Shown here piece after piece: positions 7,305-16,583 of a stretch of 64,000 nucleotides of DNA (positions are counted from its first letter, which is position 1; each line of letters starts with the position of its first letter). Source of the DNA: Pseudoalteromonas phenolica. Its GTDB lineage: Bacteria; Pseudomonadota; Gammaproteobacteria; Enterobacterales; Alteromonadaceae. The DNA is taken from positions 1 through 64,000 of the forward strand of contig NZ_PPSW01000021.1 in the NCBI RefSeq assembly GCF_005876835.1, read 5' to 3'. A program made the position numbers and the translations under genes. A model generated the notes under the pieces. That model saw nothing but the letters and a program-made list of their open reading frames with translations, had not been told where the DNA came from and searched no databases.

Positions 7305-9131
7305 ATGCCTGCTATTTCGTATGCCTTCTTAGGAATAAAGTTTAATCCTACAAAATTAAAACAAGACCTTACTAAGCTGTTAGATGAACAGTTTTGGGTC
7401 GAACATGTCAATTTAAACGCTCATAAAGGCGGCTGGCAAGTCAGGCCATTAAGGTGCAAATCTGAATTAATTAACACATCACCAGTACTTCAAGCCTTTA
7501 GTATTGAGGGCTCTGAGGCATATCAAAACTTGCCAGTTTTGGATTCAGCAGTTGAGTTCAAAAGAGCATTATCTAAACTCAAATGCAAAATTAAGTCTGT
7601 CAGGCTTATGCGTTTAGACCCTGGCTGCCACATAACACCACATAGGGATAAAGGCTTGAGCTTAGAGCAAGGCGAGGCTCGTATTCATATTCCAATTCAT
7701 ACTTCTGAAAATCTAAAGTTCCTTGTTGACGGACAAATTGTTCCAATGTCTGCTGGTGAGTATTGGTATATTAATGCTGATCAGATCCACGAAGTACAAA
7801 ATTTAGGGTCCGAGAGTCGAATTAACCTTGTTGTTGACTGCGAGGTATCTGACTGGTTAAGAGATAAAGTATATAAACACAGCTTCGAAAATATCAACGA
7901 AAAATTAGATTTTAAAACCCAAACAGAACTGCTCATTCAAAAAGTACTTAAAGTTGAGAGAAACGGACTGTATCAATATGCTTCTGAAATTCAGTCTTGG
8001 GTTAAGCAAATAAGCGCTTTAACTGGATTGGGAGAGCCTGTTGAATCTGGTTGTGCTCAAGGTACTCTCACTAAATACGGTAAAGCTTGTTCAACCATTA
8101 CTGCTATGCGATGTGCGCAAGAGTTTATGCGCACAATGCAATTTTGGCGCGGAACATATGAAGCTATTAGCTATCAACTTCAAAACCATAAGACAATAAA
8201 CATACTATATGCAGGTACAGGCCCATTTGGCACGATTTTATTGCCGATTTTACATTTATTTCCTGACAGTAGGGTAAGGGTGCACTTACTGGATATTCAT
8301 CTAGAATCTATTTCATATCTCAAAAAAGTAATTGAATACCTTAATCTCGGCAAATTCATTGAGGCTATAGAATGCGTAGATGCAACGAAATGGTCATCAA
8401 CATTAAAGTTTGATGTATTAATATCCGAGACAATGAAAGCAATGCTAGAACAAGAGCCACAGGTAGAAATATTTACTCACCTGGAGCCATTATTAAATCA
8501 TGAAGGTAGTTTAATCCCTCAAGAAATCGTACTTAGTGCCTCATTGACCCAAAGTAAAAATTTTAGTGAAAATTATTATTTAGGTGAAATCGCCACCTTG
8601 AGTAGAGAGTCAGTAAAAAGAATCCAGTCAGAAGGTATGGATGCTTTATCTCGCAGAATAAAAATGCCCGAGACAAGTGAACGCTTTAAAGCTCTTGAGC
8701 TGAATACCGTCGTGAAGATATTCGGGAAACATAGCTTGGATAAAAATGAATGCAGCCTAAATTTACCTAAACTTCATTATCTAAAAGCCAGAGCAAACTC
8801 GTTCATGACTTTTAAATATCATAAAATAGCCTATCCAAAATTCGATTTTGAATATGTAGCAGTGCAATGTGATTCTGAACTACCTCTTATTAGTAGAGAA
8901 GATTCTAGGGTAATGGATACACCAGGTTTGGCAAGATATTGGCACAAGAATTTTAAGGCTTGTTCAGGAAAGACGCTCAAAGAACTTGAAACTGAATTTG
9001 ATGCAGATAGACAATTATTCGAACAGCTAGGTATAAATATTTTCTCTGCGCTCGCTTTTATCCAGGGTAACAAAGCGAGTTTAGAAGAGTTTGAAAACTG
9101 GTTAGATGAACAAATTGCTGTGAATAATTAA
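7305..9131 (+). CDS. Asp/Asn beta-hydroxylase fused to class I (PRMT-like) methyltransferase
   Basis: The 608-residue protein has two enzymatic parts. Residues about 45-180 match the aspartyl/asparaginyl beta-hydroxylase (PF05118) cupin: an HxD motif (H113-R-D115), a distal His (H162 in DQIHEVQNLG) as third iron ligand, and R172 (SRINLVVD) for 2-oxoglutarate. Residues about 295-460 look like a Rossmann methyltransferase: the glycine motif AGTGPFG (303-309), an acidic residue ending strand 2 (LLD330), and DVLISETM (370-377), reminiscent of the double-E loop region of protein arginine methyltransferases. The C-terminal 150 residues would match a PRMT-like barrel. Inference: two successive side-chain modifications by one chain. 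Substrate unknown, but the neighbouring collar and surface proteins are candidates. Confidence 0.8.
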   Translation: MPAISYAFLGIKFNPTKLKQDLTKLLDEQFWVEHVNLNAHKGGWQVRPLRCKSELINTSPVLQAFSIEGSEAYQNLPVLDSAVEFKRALSKLKCKIKSVRLMRLDPGCHITPHRDKGLSLEQGEARIHIPIHTSENLKFLVDGQIVPMSAGEYWYINADQIHEVQNLGSESRINLVVDCEVSDWLRDKVYKHSFENINEKLDFKTQTELLIQKVLKVERNGLYQYASEIQSWVKQISALTGLGEPVESGCAQGTLTKYGKACSTITAMRCAQEFMRTMQFWRGTYEAISYQLQNHKTINILYAGTGPFGTILLPILHLFPDSRVRVHLLDIHLESISYLKKVIEYLNLGKFIEAIECVDATKWSSTLKFDVLISETMKAMLEQEPQVEIFTHLEPLLNHEGSLIPQEIVLSASLTQSKNFSENYYLGEIATLSRESVKRIQSEGMDALSRRIKMPETSERFKALELNTVVKIFGKHSLDKNECSLNLPKLHYLKARANSFMTFKYHKIAYPKFDFEYVAVQCDSELPLISREDSRVMDTPGLARYWHKNFKACSGKTLKELETEFDADRQLFEQLGINIFSALAFIQGNKASLEEFENWLDEQIAVNN

Positions 9132-9165
9132 AACCACCTAGCTATCAAACTCGGTTGTTTTATCT
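9130..9165. terminator. Hairpin between convergent hydroxylase-methyltransferase and ruvB
   Basis: AAAACCACC can pair with GGTTGTTTT with one mismatch around a 14-base loop, followed on the plus strand by TTTTATC. A weak intrinsic terminator candidate in the 32-bp convergent gap. Confidence 0.35.
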
Positions 9166-10168
9166 ATTCTTTAGGCACCAAATCAAAATGCAGATAAGCC
9201 GCATTTGACGCAATACGCCCTCTTGGTGTGCGCTGAATAAAACCTTGTTGAATCAAGAAAGGTTCGATGACATCTTCAATGGTTTCGCGCTCTTCACCAA
9301 TGGCCGCAGCGATATTATCTAGTCCGACTGGGCCACCAGCAAATTTTTCAATGAGTGCAAGTAGATACTTTCTGTCCATATAGTCGAAGCCACATTTATC
9401 AACATCGACCATATCAAGGGCTTGTTTGGCAATATCTTGGCTGACTTTACCGTCGCCCTTTACTTGAGCAAAGTCTCTTACACGACGAAGTAAGCGGTTG
9501 GCGATACGCGGTGTGCCGCGTGAACGACGAGCTACTTCATCAGCTCCTTCTGGGCTGATGGCTAAGTCTAAATAATAGGCCGAGCGCGAAATAATGGTCG
9601 CCAAGTCTGCGGCTGAGTAAAACTCTAAGCGCTGTACAATACCAAAGCGGTCACGCAGTGGCGAGGTTAACGACCCTGCTCGGGTGGTGGCACCGATAAG
9701 TGTGAATGGTGGCAGATCTAGTTTAATCGAACGTGCAGCTGGGCCTTCGCCTATCATGATATCAAGCTGATAGTCTTCCATTGCTGGGTAAAGAATTTCT
9801 TCTACCTGTGGACTCAAACGGTGAATTTCGTCAATAAACAGCACATCGCCTTCTTCTAGATTGGTAAGCAATGCGGCCAAGTCACCGGCTTTTTCAAGTA
9901 CAGGGCCCGAAGTCGTTTTAATATTCACTTCAAGCTCGTTTGCGACAATATTGGCAAGGGTTGTTTTACCAAGCCCTGGTGGGCCGAAAATCAGTAGATG
10001 ATCGAGTGCTTCTTGACGAGATCGAGCAGCCTCAATAAAAATTTCCATCTGTTTTTTTACATGGGGCTGGCCTGTGTAGTCGTCTAATAATTTTGGACGA
10101 ATGGCTCTGTCTATTACTTCTTCGTTGCCTTGAACACTTGGCTCAATCAGTCTATCAGCTTCAATCAT
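9164..10168 (-). CDS. ruvB: Holliday junction branch migration ATPase RuvB
   Basis: RuvB is the hexameric AAA+ motor that, with RuvA, drives branch migration of Holliday junctions. The 334-residue length is typical (E. coli 336). Visible are the Walker A motif [12 protein letters not shown] (about 62-73), Walker [10 protein letters not shown], sensor 1 IGATTRAG, the arginine-finger region LRDRFG and the C-terminal winged helix ending [11 protein letters not shown]. It is last gene of ruvC-ruvA-ruvB, 8 bp after ruvA, and so falls under the LexA-like box upstream of ruvC. Confidence 0.98.
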   Translation of the reverse strand: MIEADRLIEPSVQGNEEVIDRAIRPKLLDDYTGQPHVKKQMEIFIEAARSRQEALDHLLIFGPPGLGKTTLANIVANELEVNIKTTSGPVLEKAGDLAALLTNLEEGDVLFIDEIHRLSPQVEEILYPAMEDYQLDIMIGEGPAARSIKLDLPPFTLIGATTRAGSLTSPLRDRFGIVQRLEFYSAADLATIISRSAYYLDLAISPEGADEVARRSRGTPRIANRLLRRVRDFAQVKGDGKVSQDIAKQALDMVDVDKCGFDYMDRKYLLALIEKFAGGPVGLDNIAAAIGEERETIEDVIEPFLIQQGFIQRTPRGRIASNAAYLHFDLVPKE

Positions 10169-10176
10169 AAGGGTTA

Positions 10177-10794
10177 TTACATCATAGATTTAAGCGCTTC
10201 TTTTATCAGCGCTTCGGTATTCATATCTGGCTGGCTTACTGCCTTCACCGCTTTTTGTGCTTGCGCTAGTTTATAGCCTAATGCGAGTAATGCAGCAACT
10301 GCATCATCGGCTGGATTATTGGCAACCGTCGGATCTTCTTGTGGCGCAATAACTGCGTTATCGCTAAATGGCGTAAGTAAATCATTGCCAAAGTCTTTTA
10401 AACGATCTTTCATTTCTAGCACTAAACGTTCAGCGGTTTTCTTACCCACACCCGGAATTTTCACCAAAGTGGTGGCATCTTCGTTATTCACACAGTGGAT
10501 GAATTGCTCAGCTGACATACCCGATAGAATCGCTAAACCGAGTTTTGGACCTACACCATTGGCTTTTATGAGCTCTCGAAATAAAGCGCGTTCTTTTTTA
10601 TGATTAAAACCAAATAACAACTGGGCGTCTTCTCGTACCACAAAATGCGTGTAAATCGCTGCTTGCTCGCCAACATTAGGTAACTCATAGAAACAGGTCA
10701 TTGGCATTTGAACTTCGTAACCTACCCCATTTACATCAAGTAAAATCTCCGGTGGTTGTTTTTCTAATAGTGTGCCGCTTAGTCTTCCAATCAT
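10177..10794 (-). CDS. ruvA: Holliday junction DNA-binding protein RuvA
   Basis: RuvA binds the four-way junction as a tetramer and loads RuvB. The 205-residue protein starts [28 protein letters not shown] like other RuvA proteins. It has the two helix-hairpin-helix motifs ([18 protein letters not shown] and [21 protein letters not shown]) and the C-terminal RuvB-binding domain ([21 protein letters not shown]). The gene lies 2 bp after ruvC in the conserved ruvCAB order. Confidence 0.98.
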   Translation of the reverse strand: MIGRLSGTLLEKQPPEILLDVNGVGYEVQMPMTCFYELPNVGEQAAIYTHFVVREDAQLLFGFNHKKERALFRELIKANGVGPKLGLAILSGMSAEQFIHCVNNEDATTLVKIPGVGKKTAERLVLEMKDRLKDFGNDLLTPFSDNAVIAPQEDPTVANNPADDAVAALLALGYKLAQAQKAVKAVSQPDMNTEALIKEALKSMM

Positions 10795-10796
10795 GT

Positions 10797-11321
10797 TTAT
10801 TGCCTTAATCTTCGACGAACCGTTTTACTGGCGTTACCAGCTAAACGAATTAAATTTTGCTCAGAATGTGCATGACAAATGGCAATGGCTAATGCATCTG
10901 CGGCATCGGCTTGCGGTGTGCCTGGTAACTTCAAGATACGTTTCACCATTTCTTGAACTTGCTCTTTTTTAGCGCCACCTGTGCCTACAACAGCTTGTTT
11001 GACTTGCCTAGCTGAATATTCATAAACAGGAACATCTTGCATAGTTGCAGCAACAATTGCTGCGCCTCGGGCTTGTCCTAGTTTTAATGCGGAGTCTGGA
11101 TTATGTGCCATAAACACTTGCTCTATACCAAAGCTTTGCGGGTTGAATTGCTCCACCAGCTGGGTGACACCTTGGAAGATCATTTTTAATCGGGTCGGAA
11201 AATCATGCTCACCCACTTTAATACAACCACTGCCTAGGTAGGTAAACTTACTTCCTTGATGATCAATCACGCCGTACCCAGTAAACCTTGAACCGGGATC
11301 TATGCCTAAAATTACTGCCAA
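10797..11321 (-). CDS. ruvC: Holliday junction resolvase RuvC (TTG start)
   Basis: RuvC is the dimeric endonuclease that resolves Holliday junctions. The 174-residue protein (E. coli 173) keeps the four catalytic acidic residues: Asp in LGIDPGSR, Glu in FGIEQVF and two Asp in [10 protein letters not shown]. The homologous start MA-ILGIDPG falls on a TTG codon at 11321; no ATG or GTG is available at this position, so TTG is the start chosen. GAGAA upstream is a modest ribosome site. A near-consensus LexA box lies 39 bp upstream, consistent with SOS control of ruvCAB. Confidence 0.96.
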   Translation of the reverse strand: MAVILGIDPGSRFTGYGVIDHQGSKFTYLGSGCIKVGEHDFPTRLKMIFQGVTQLVEQFNPQSFGIEQVFMAHNPDSALKLGQARGAAIVAATMQDVPVYEYSARQVKQAVVGTGGAKKEQVQEMVKRILKLPGTPQADAADALAIAICHAHSEQNLIRLAGNASKTVRRRLRQ

Positions 11322-11359
11322 AGCACATTCTCATTTATTTTTTTGGCATAATGCCAAAA

Positions 11360-11379
11360 TACTGTATGAATTACCAGTT
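11360..11379 (-). promoter_or_regulatory. LexA-like SOS box upstream of ruvC
   Basis: TACTGTATGAATTACCAGTT matches the gammaproteobacterial LexA palindrome (CTGT-N8-ACAG) with a single core mismatch (CCAG). It sits 39 bp before the ruvC start and overlaps the last two bases of the histidine kinase gene. A short inverted repeat TTTTGGCAT-A-ATGCCAAAA (11341-11359) lies between it and ruvC. SOS control of ruv genes is well established in E. coli. Confidence 0.6.
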
Positions 11380-12733
11380 ATTCATTATCTCTTTGCAACG
11401 CTGGCAAAGTTACTGTTGCGATTGCACCTTGATCAAGGTGATTCTCTAATTGTAATTGTCCGTCATGGTTAAGCATTATCTGCCTGCTTAATGCTAAGCC
11501 CAAGCCTGTGCCTTGCTGTTTAGTGGTATAAAAAGGCACAAATAAATTATCAAAATTGGCGATCCCTTGTCCAAAGTCTCGGATGCTAATTTTCAACATG
11601 TCATCACTTGCTTCAAGGTTTAACTCAATACCTTGCTGGTTATTTGCTGCATTAGTTTCAATGGCATTTTTTATCAGGTTGATGAGCACTTGCTGAAGTT
11701 GTTTTTTATCAACATTCAGCACTAACTGTGAGGCAGCTTTTGGCCAATTTTCGCTATAAGTAAATTCACAATCAAATAAAGGTAAAATAGGATCAAATAA
11801 ACTTTGTACGGTGACAGCTGATTTACTCGGCTTTGGTAATTGAGCCAATTCTCGGTAACTGGTAATAAAAGCCTGCAAAGAACTTGCCCGCTCGGAAATT
11901 ATCTCTAGCCCTTGCTGAAACTGTGGTTGCTTCTCAAATTCACATTGTTGAATTTTCTTATTGAGACTACGACTGATTGTCGCAATTGGCGTGAGGGAAT
12001 TATTAAGTTCGTGACTTAACACTCGCAATAAGTCTTGCCATGCTTGCTGCTTTCTCTCATCGAGTATTTGTTCGGCTTTTATTAGTAGTAGCAGCGTATG
12101 TGGGGTGCCTGCGCTTAGATACTTATCTTTAAATACAAAATACTCGCCTTGTAACTGCGTAGTGTTTAACGTTACAACTGCTGAATTTTTCTCAGTGAGT
12201 GATTTCATCCAACTGAAATCTTGAAGTGAACAAACTTCTAACTCTTGACCTAAAAATAACTGGGTATGTGCGGCATGATTTGCCATCACGATATTTTGCT
12301 CATTGTCGTAAGCAAAACACATGGCTTGAACCTGATCTAAAATTTTATCGATCAGTATCTGCTTTTCAGATACTTGGCGACTCTTTGCTTGTAAGTTATC
12401 TGCGAGCGTATTGATTAGTTTCAACAGTGGCGCGATGGCGGCATCTTGCTGTAAGTTTCCACGCATTGTGTAATCTTCTTCAATCAAAGCCGCCAATAAG
12501 TTACTAATAAGCTGTTGTTGTTTGTCTATGTTATTTCGTGTGGCGTAGGCCACATAAAATAACCCTAGCAAGGCGATGATGCTGAAGAATGCCAACAAAT
12601 AGGTGTTGAGCCCTACATAAAGTAAACTAAAAAACGCCACTAAAATGGCAGGCAGCGACAAACCCAATAATAACCGAGTCTGTTGCTGTTTATGATCAAC
12701 CGCTTTCATTTTGGAGCGCTTAAAAAATTGCAT
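11378..12733 (-). CDS. Sensor histidine kinase (NtrY-like) of the efflux operon
   Basis: The 451-residue kinase has two membrane segments (about 21-41 and 46-64) with almost no periplasmic loop, a PAS-like region (about 125-225), the H-box LLRVLSHELNNSLTP with phosphoacceptor His241, the N-box LINLIKNAIETN, and the G-boxes IRDFGQGI and GTGLGLALSRQ. The HELNNSLTPI form is typical of kinases partnering NtrC-type regulators. It follows the split sigma-54 regulator by one base and is last in the efflux pump operon. Lacking a large sensor domain, it probably senses a membrane or cytoplasmic signal, such as a transporter substrate. Confidence 0.9.
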   Translation of the reverse strand: MQFFKRSKMKAVDHKQQQTRLLLGLSLPAILVAFFSLLYVGLNTYLLAFFSIIALLGLFYVAYATRNNIDKQQQLISNLLAALIEEDYTMRGNLQQDAAIAPLLKLINTLADNLQAKSRQVSEKQILIDKILDQVQAMCFAYDNEQNIVMANHAAHTQLFLGQELEVCSLQDFSWMKSLTEKNSAVVTLNTTQLQGEYFVFKDKYLSAGTPHTLLLLIKAEQILDERKQQAWQDLLRVLSHELNNSLTPIATISRSLNKKIQQCEFEKQPQFQQGLEIISERASSLQAFITSYRELAQLPKPSKSAVTVQSLFDPILPLFDCEFTYSENWPKAASQLVLNVDKKQLQQVLINLIKNAIETNAANNQQGIELNLEASDDMLKISIRDFGQGIANFDNLFVPFYTTKQQGTGLGLALSRQIMLNHDGQLQLENHLDQGAIATVTLPALQRDNE

Positions 12734-12734
12734 G

Positions 12735-14137
12735 CTATTGCGCTTCGTATTTTGCTAAACGACGGTAATAACCACTGCGACTGAGACCCAAAGATTTGGC
12801 TGTTTCGGTGACATTCCCTGCAAAGTGTTTAAGTCTTTGCTCCATTGCCTGAAATTCTATTTCATCTAAGGTTAAATTGGCTTGGGTGGTAATACTGTCT
12901 TCTGGCATCGATGTCAGTGCATTTTGCTGAGTGAGATTACTGGTTACGTTGAGATTCAGGCTCTCAGCTGTGATATTTGTGTCACTTAAAACAGTGCACG
13001 CTCTATACAATGACTTAACTCTCTTAAATTGCCCGGCCAGTGATATGCGAGCAATGCAGATTTAGCACACTCAGACAAACAAACATCGTTTTTGCCGTAA
13101 TGCTTACTGTGCTTCGCAACAAAGTAATTTGCCAATGGCACAATGTCGTCTTTACGCGCTTTCAACGCAGGCATGTGCAAGGTAACCGTATTTAAACGAT
13201 AAAATAAATCTTGTCGAAATGACCCTGCTTGAATGGCACATTCAAGATCGGTATTGGTCGCAGACACTAATCTTACATCAGCATGTTGGGTTTTGCTTGA
13301 ACCCACAGGCTCAAATTGTTTTTCTTCGAGTACACGTAGCAATTTTGCCTGCTGAGCAAGCGGAATATTACCTATTTCGTCTAAAAATAATGTGCCCTGC
13401 TGCGCCATTTGAAAGCGCCCTGCGCGGTTTTGTTTGGCATCTGTAAACGCGCCCTTTACGTGACCAAATAACTCACTTTCAAATAAACTTTCTACAATCG
13501 CGCCCATATTTGCACTACAAAAGGGCCCTGAAGCTCGCTTTGAAAACTGATGAATTTTACTTGCAAGTAAACTTTTACCTGTGCCGTTTTCACCTGTGAT
13601 CAAAATGTTCATATCACTTTTTGCTAAACTTTGTGCCTGTTTGAGCAGTTGCTGCATCACTGCTGATTCTGCAATGAGATCGTCATGTTGAAGATATAGG
13701 TCTTGTTTCAGTTGACTATTTTCGTCTTGCGCAAGTTCGAGCTGTTGCTCTCGCTCGGCCAGTTTAATTTGGGTTTGAATGGTATTAATGAGTGCGTCGT
13801 CTTGCCACGGTTTTTGCACAAAGTCTTTCGCACCGGCCTTCAATGCTGCAACCGCGATATCTATAGTCGCCCAGCCTGTCATGGCAATAATCGGCGGCAA
13901 TTTATCGGCCAACAATTCATTTATTTGCTGAATAAATTCAATACCTTCACTGCCTGATGTGGTATCACGATGGAAATTCATATCCAGCATGACGAGATCA
14001 AAGTTATGTTGCGTTAATTGGGTTTTAGCTGCTTCCAGAGACGTTACCCCTTGCACATCAAAACCATGATCATCTAGTAAAAACTGTAGGCTGGCGATGA
14101 TATTAATATCATCGTCAGCCACTAAAATGTTTGCCAT
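12735..14137 (-). pseudogene. Sigma-54-dependent response regulator (NtrC family), frameshifted
   Basis: Two overlapping frames together make one NtrC-type regulator. The first (14137-12986) has a receiver domain with phosphoacceptor Asp52 (VMLDMNF), then an AAA+ domain with Walker A TGENGTGKS, the sigma-54 contact loop as GAFTDA (usually GAFTGA) and WPGNLRELSHCIERAL. It then stops at TTT-TAA. The second frame continues VLSDTNITAESLNL and ends with the Fis-type helix-turn-helix (NVTETAKSLGLSRSGYYRRL). One extra T in the T4 run (complement of 12988-12991) would restore a continuous protein reading RALFLSDTNI. The run makes indel mutation or sequencing error the likely causes. Without the helix-turn-helix the first part could not bind its enhancer. 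Confidence 0.85.
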
Positions 14138-14152
14138 TATTATTGTTATTCC

Positions 14153-16573
14153 TTACTCATAGCGAAGTACCTGGCTTGGCTCCAATACTACCGCATTTCT
14201 GGTTGGAAAATAAATGGCAAGTAACACCGCGCTGGCAACTAGCACTGTTACGACACACGCAAGTATCGGATAAATGTAAGCCGGTACTAGCTGCTCTGTA
14301 AAATTATGAAACAAATAAGCAATCAAGACAAAAAGTAGTAAGGCTAAGCCACTCCCCAGTACCAACAATTTACTACCTTGTTTTACTAATAAACTGACTA
14401 TCGCTCTATCTGTGGCACCGACAGCGCGGCGGACGCCAATTTCGTTATAGCGTTGGAAAACTGTACCCGCACTCAAGCCATAAATACCTGTTAATGCTAA
14501 GAACAACGCGAAGAAAGCACATCCAAAAGTAATAAAGAACGCTGTTTTGGCCATTTTGTGCAGCATGCCAAAGTCATCTTCTTTCGATCTGAAATAGCCA
14601 GGATCAGACGCTGGATCTAATCGATAAAATACATGATAAAAATCGGTCTGAGCTTGTTGGCTATCTCCAAAGTGCTTTAATGTCACTCTTAAAGGCACGA
14701 CTTCACCTTGTAACGCCGATGTATAAATTTCGTCTTCTTTATCAAGTGAAGCAAATAGAGACGATGCATTCATTCTATTTGTCACAACTCCCACAATTGT
14801 GTGTGTCTCTTTTCCTGATTTAAGTTCAACGTCTATTTGCTCCCCAAGCGGGCTGGCATTCGGCCAGTATCGTTTTGCCATTGAATCTGAGATCACAGTT
14901 GTTCGCATGGCATTGCGATGATCTTGTTCGTCAAGGTGACGACCTTCTAGCAAATATGGTCCGTAGCTTTGTGTGTTTCCAATCAACTCAATCACATCTA
15001 CTTGTGGTTTGTCCTGATCTCTTTCAATGATTTGTCCCGCTGGGTAGACAGGCTTTTTACCCAAATAGACACTGAGAGAAACATCGCTGATACTATCTTG
15101 CTGTTCAAGTTCAGCTTTTAGTAACTGATAGTAAGTAAGTTTTTGTTCTGCAGAGGTATATCGCTTTTCATCTAACGTTAAATTCACATCTAAACTATTC
15201 TTGAAGTCGACGCCCATATCCATATTAATAATAGTTTGAGATAAAAACGCTGATAACCCGCCAATGAGCATTAGAGTAGAAATTAAAAAGATTTGTGCAG
15301 TCAATAATACCTTAGAAAGTCGGCCCGCTTTTTTACCTTGAGCCCCACGCGTACCATCTCGTAAAGTGGCATTCACATCTTGTGTTGCTGCTTTATACGC
15401 AGGTAAGAAACAAGCAAAGAAAAGGGTCACTAATGCAAACACCAAGGCTGCGAATAAGGTGTCAGTATCCATTCCCCAATGCCACCAGAATGCAAGGTTA
15501 TCAGCCATATGACTTTGTAAAACGATTTCTGTATAACTCAGTGCAGCTCCTGCTAATAAAACCGCTAACACAGAACCAAGAATGGTTAAAATGCTCCCCT
15601 CCCACATTAACTGAGAAATTAAACGTTTTGTGGGGGCACCTAACGCAGCACGGATCGCTGTCTCTTTATTTTTCTCTAACGCTCTAGCAAGCAATAAGTT
15701 ACCAACATTGATACAAGCGAGTAATAATATGCACAGTGCAACACCATTGATAAAGGTAAAAACAATACCACCCGCACCATTTACTTGCGCACTCGGAAAC
15801 GATGTAATCGCAACTGTTCTTGGCTCATAGTCACGGCCCAGTGCTTGCTGCTTCTGAGCATAAAACCCTTTTAACAAGCTAGAAAATTCAGTTTCGGCTT
15901 GCTCGACAGACGTGCCTTTATTTAAACGACCGTAGGCACTAAGCCACTCATCGTTGCTCATTTGTGGCTGCCTATACTGCAAAGATAAAGGCTGCCAAGC
16001 TCTACCTGCGACTGGAAACGCAAAACCTTCAGGCATAACGCCTATAACCGTCGTTAATTGATTGTTGAGATTAATAATTTGACCAACTATGTCTTGCTGA
16101 CCATTAAAAGTGCTCTGCCAAATAACATAACTTAACACCACCACAGGCTCTGCACCGACCTGGTAGTCTTCAGCTTGTAGTGTACGTCCCATTAATGGTT
16201 GAACTTTTGCAAACTCAAAGAAGTTACTATCCACTTTTTCTAAACTAAGTCGTTTCGATGTTTGTTCAAATAATATATGCCCAAATGTTGATACATAACG
16301 ACCTATCTGCGCGAAACTGGTTTGTGATTCGATTAGATTCGCGGTTTCCCAAGCCGGCATAGGATCTAAGTCTGCATCTTCTTGTGATTGAGAAGAAATA
16401 TGTAAAATGGTATCACCTTCGGGTAAAGGTAAATCTTTGTATAGCACTGAATTCAAAAATGAAAAACTATACAAGCTGACAAATAGCCCGCCAATAAGCA
16501 CCAGCAGCGTCAAGGCTGAGAATTTAGGCGCCTGAAGTAATTGTCTGAGTGCATACTTAATATCAAGCCACAT
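14153..16573 (-). CDS. ABC transporter permease, MacB/FtsX type with two FtsX domains
   Basis: The start is placed at ATG 16573 (MWLDIKYALRQLLQAPKF), which has AAGGAG 7 bases upstream; an upstream in-frame ATG at 16624 inside the ATPase gene lacks this. The 806-residue protein has an N-terminal membrane helix, a MacB-type periplasmic core (about 40-245), a first FtsX block of helices (about 275-410) with the coupling sequence ETAIRAALGAPTKRLISQL, a second periplasmic part and a second FtsX block (about 685-800) with EIGVRRAVGATDRAIVSLL. This duplicated layout recalls ADOP-type permeases. With the adaptor and ATPase it should form a MacAB-like exporter; substrate unknown. Confidence 0.9.
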   Translation of the reverse strand: MWLDIKYALRQLLQAPKFSALTLLVLIGGLFVSLYSFSFLNSVLYKDLPLPEGDTILHISSQSQEDADLDPMPAWETANLIESQTSFAQIGRYVSTFGHILFEQTSKRLSLEKVDSNFFEFAKVQPLMGRTLQAEDYQVGAEPVVVLSYVIWQSTFNGQQDIVGQIINLNNQLTTVIGVMPEGFAFPVAGRAWQPLSLQYRQPQMSNDEWLSAYGRLNKGTSVEQAETEFSSLLKGFYAQKQQALGRDYEPRTVAITSFPSAQVNGAGGIVFTFINGVALCILLLACINVGNLLLARALEKNKETAIRAALGAPTKRLISQLMWEGSILTILGSVLAVLLAGAALSYTEIVLQSHMADNLAFWWHWGMDTDTLFAALVFALVTLFFACFLPAYKAATQDVNATLRDGTRGAQGKKAGRLSKVLLTAQIFLISTLMLIGGLSAFLSQTIINMDMGVDFKNSLDVNLTLDEKRYTSAEQKLTYYQLLKAELEQQDSISDVSLSVYLGKKPVYPAGQIIERDQDKPQVDVIELIGNTQSYGPYLLEGRHLDEQDHRNAMRTTVISDSMAKRYWPNASPLGEQIDVELKSGKETHTIVGVVTNRMNASSLFASLDKEDEIYTSALQGEVVPLRVTLKHFGDSQQAQTDFYHVFYRLDPASDPGYFRSKEDDFGMLHKMAKTAFFITFGCAFFALFLALTGIYGLSAGTVFQRYNEIGVRRAVGATDRAIVSLLVKQGSKLLVLGSGLALLLFVLIAYLFHNFTEQLVPAYIYPILACVVTVLVASAVLLAIYFPTRNAVVLEPSQVLRYE

Positions 16574-16583
16574 ACTGTGCTCC

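Noticed and set aside
12982..12996. Programmed ribosomal frameshift in the response regulator
   Set aside because: The T4 run is not in a proper slippery phase (CTG TTT TAA), and +1 movement leads to TGA at once. Mutation or error is simpler.
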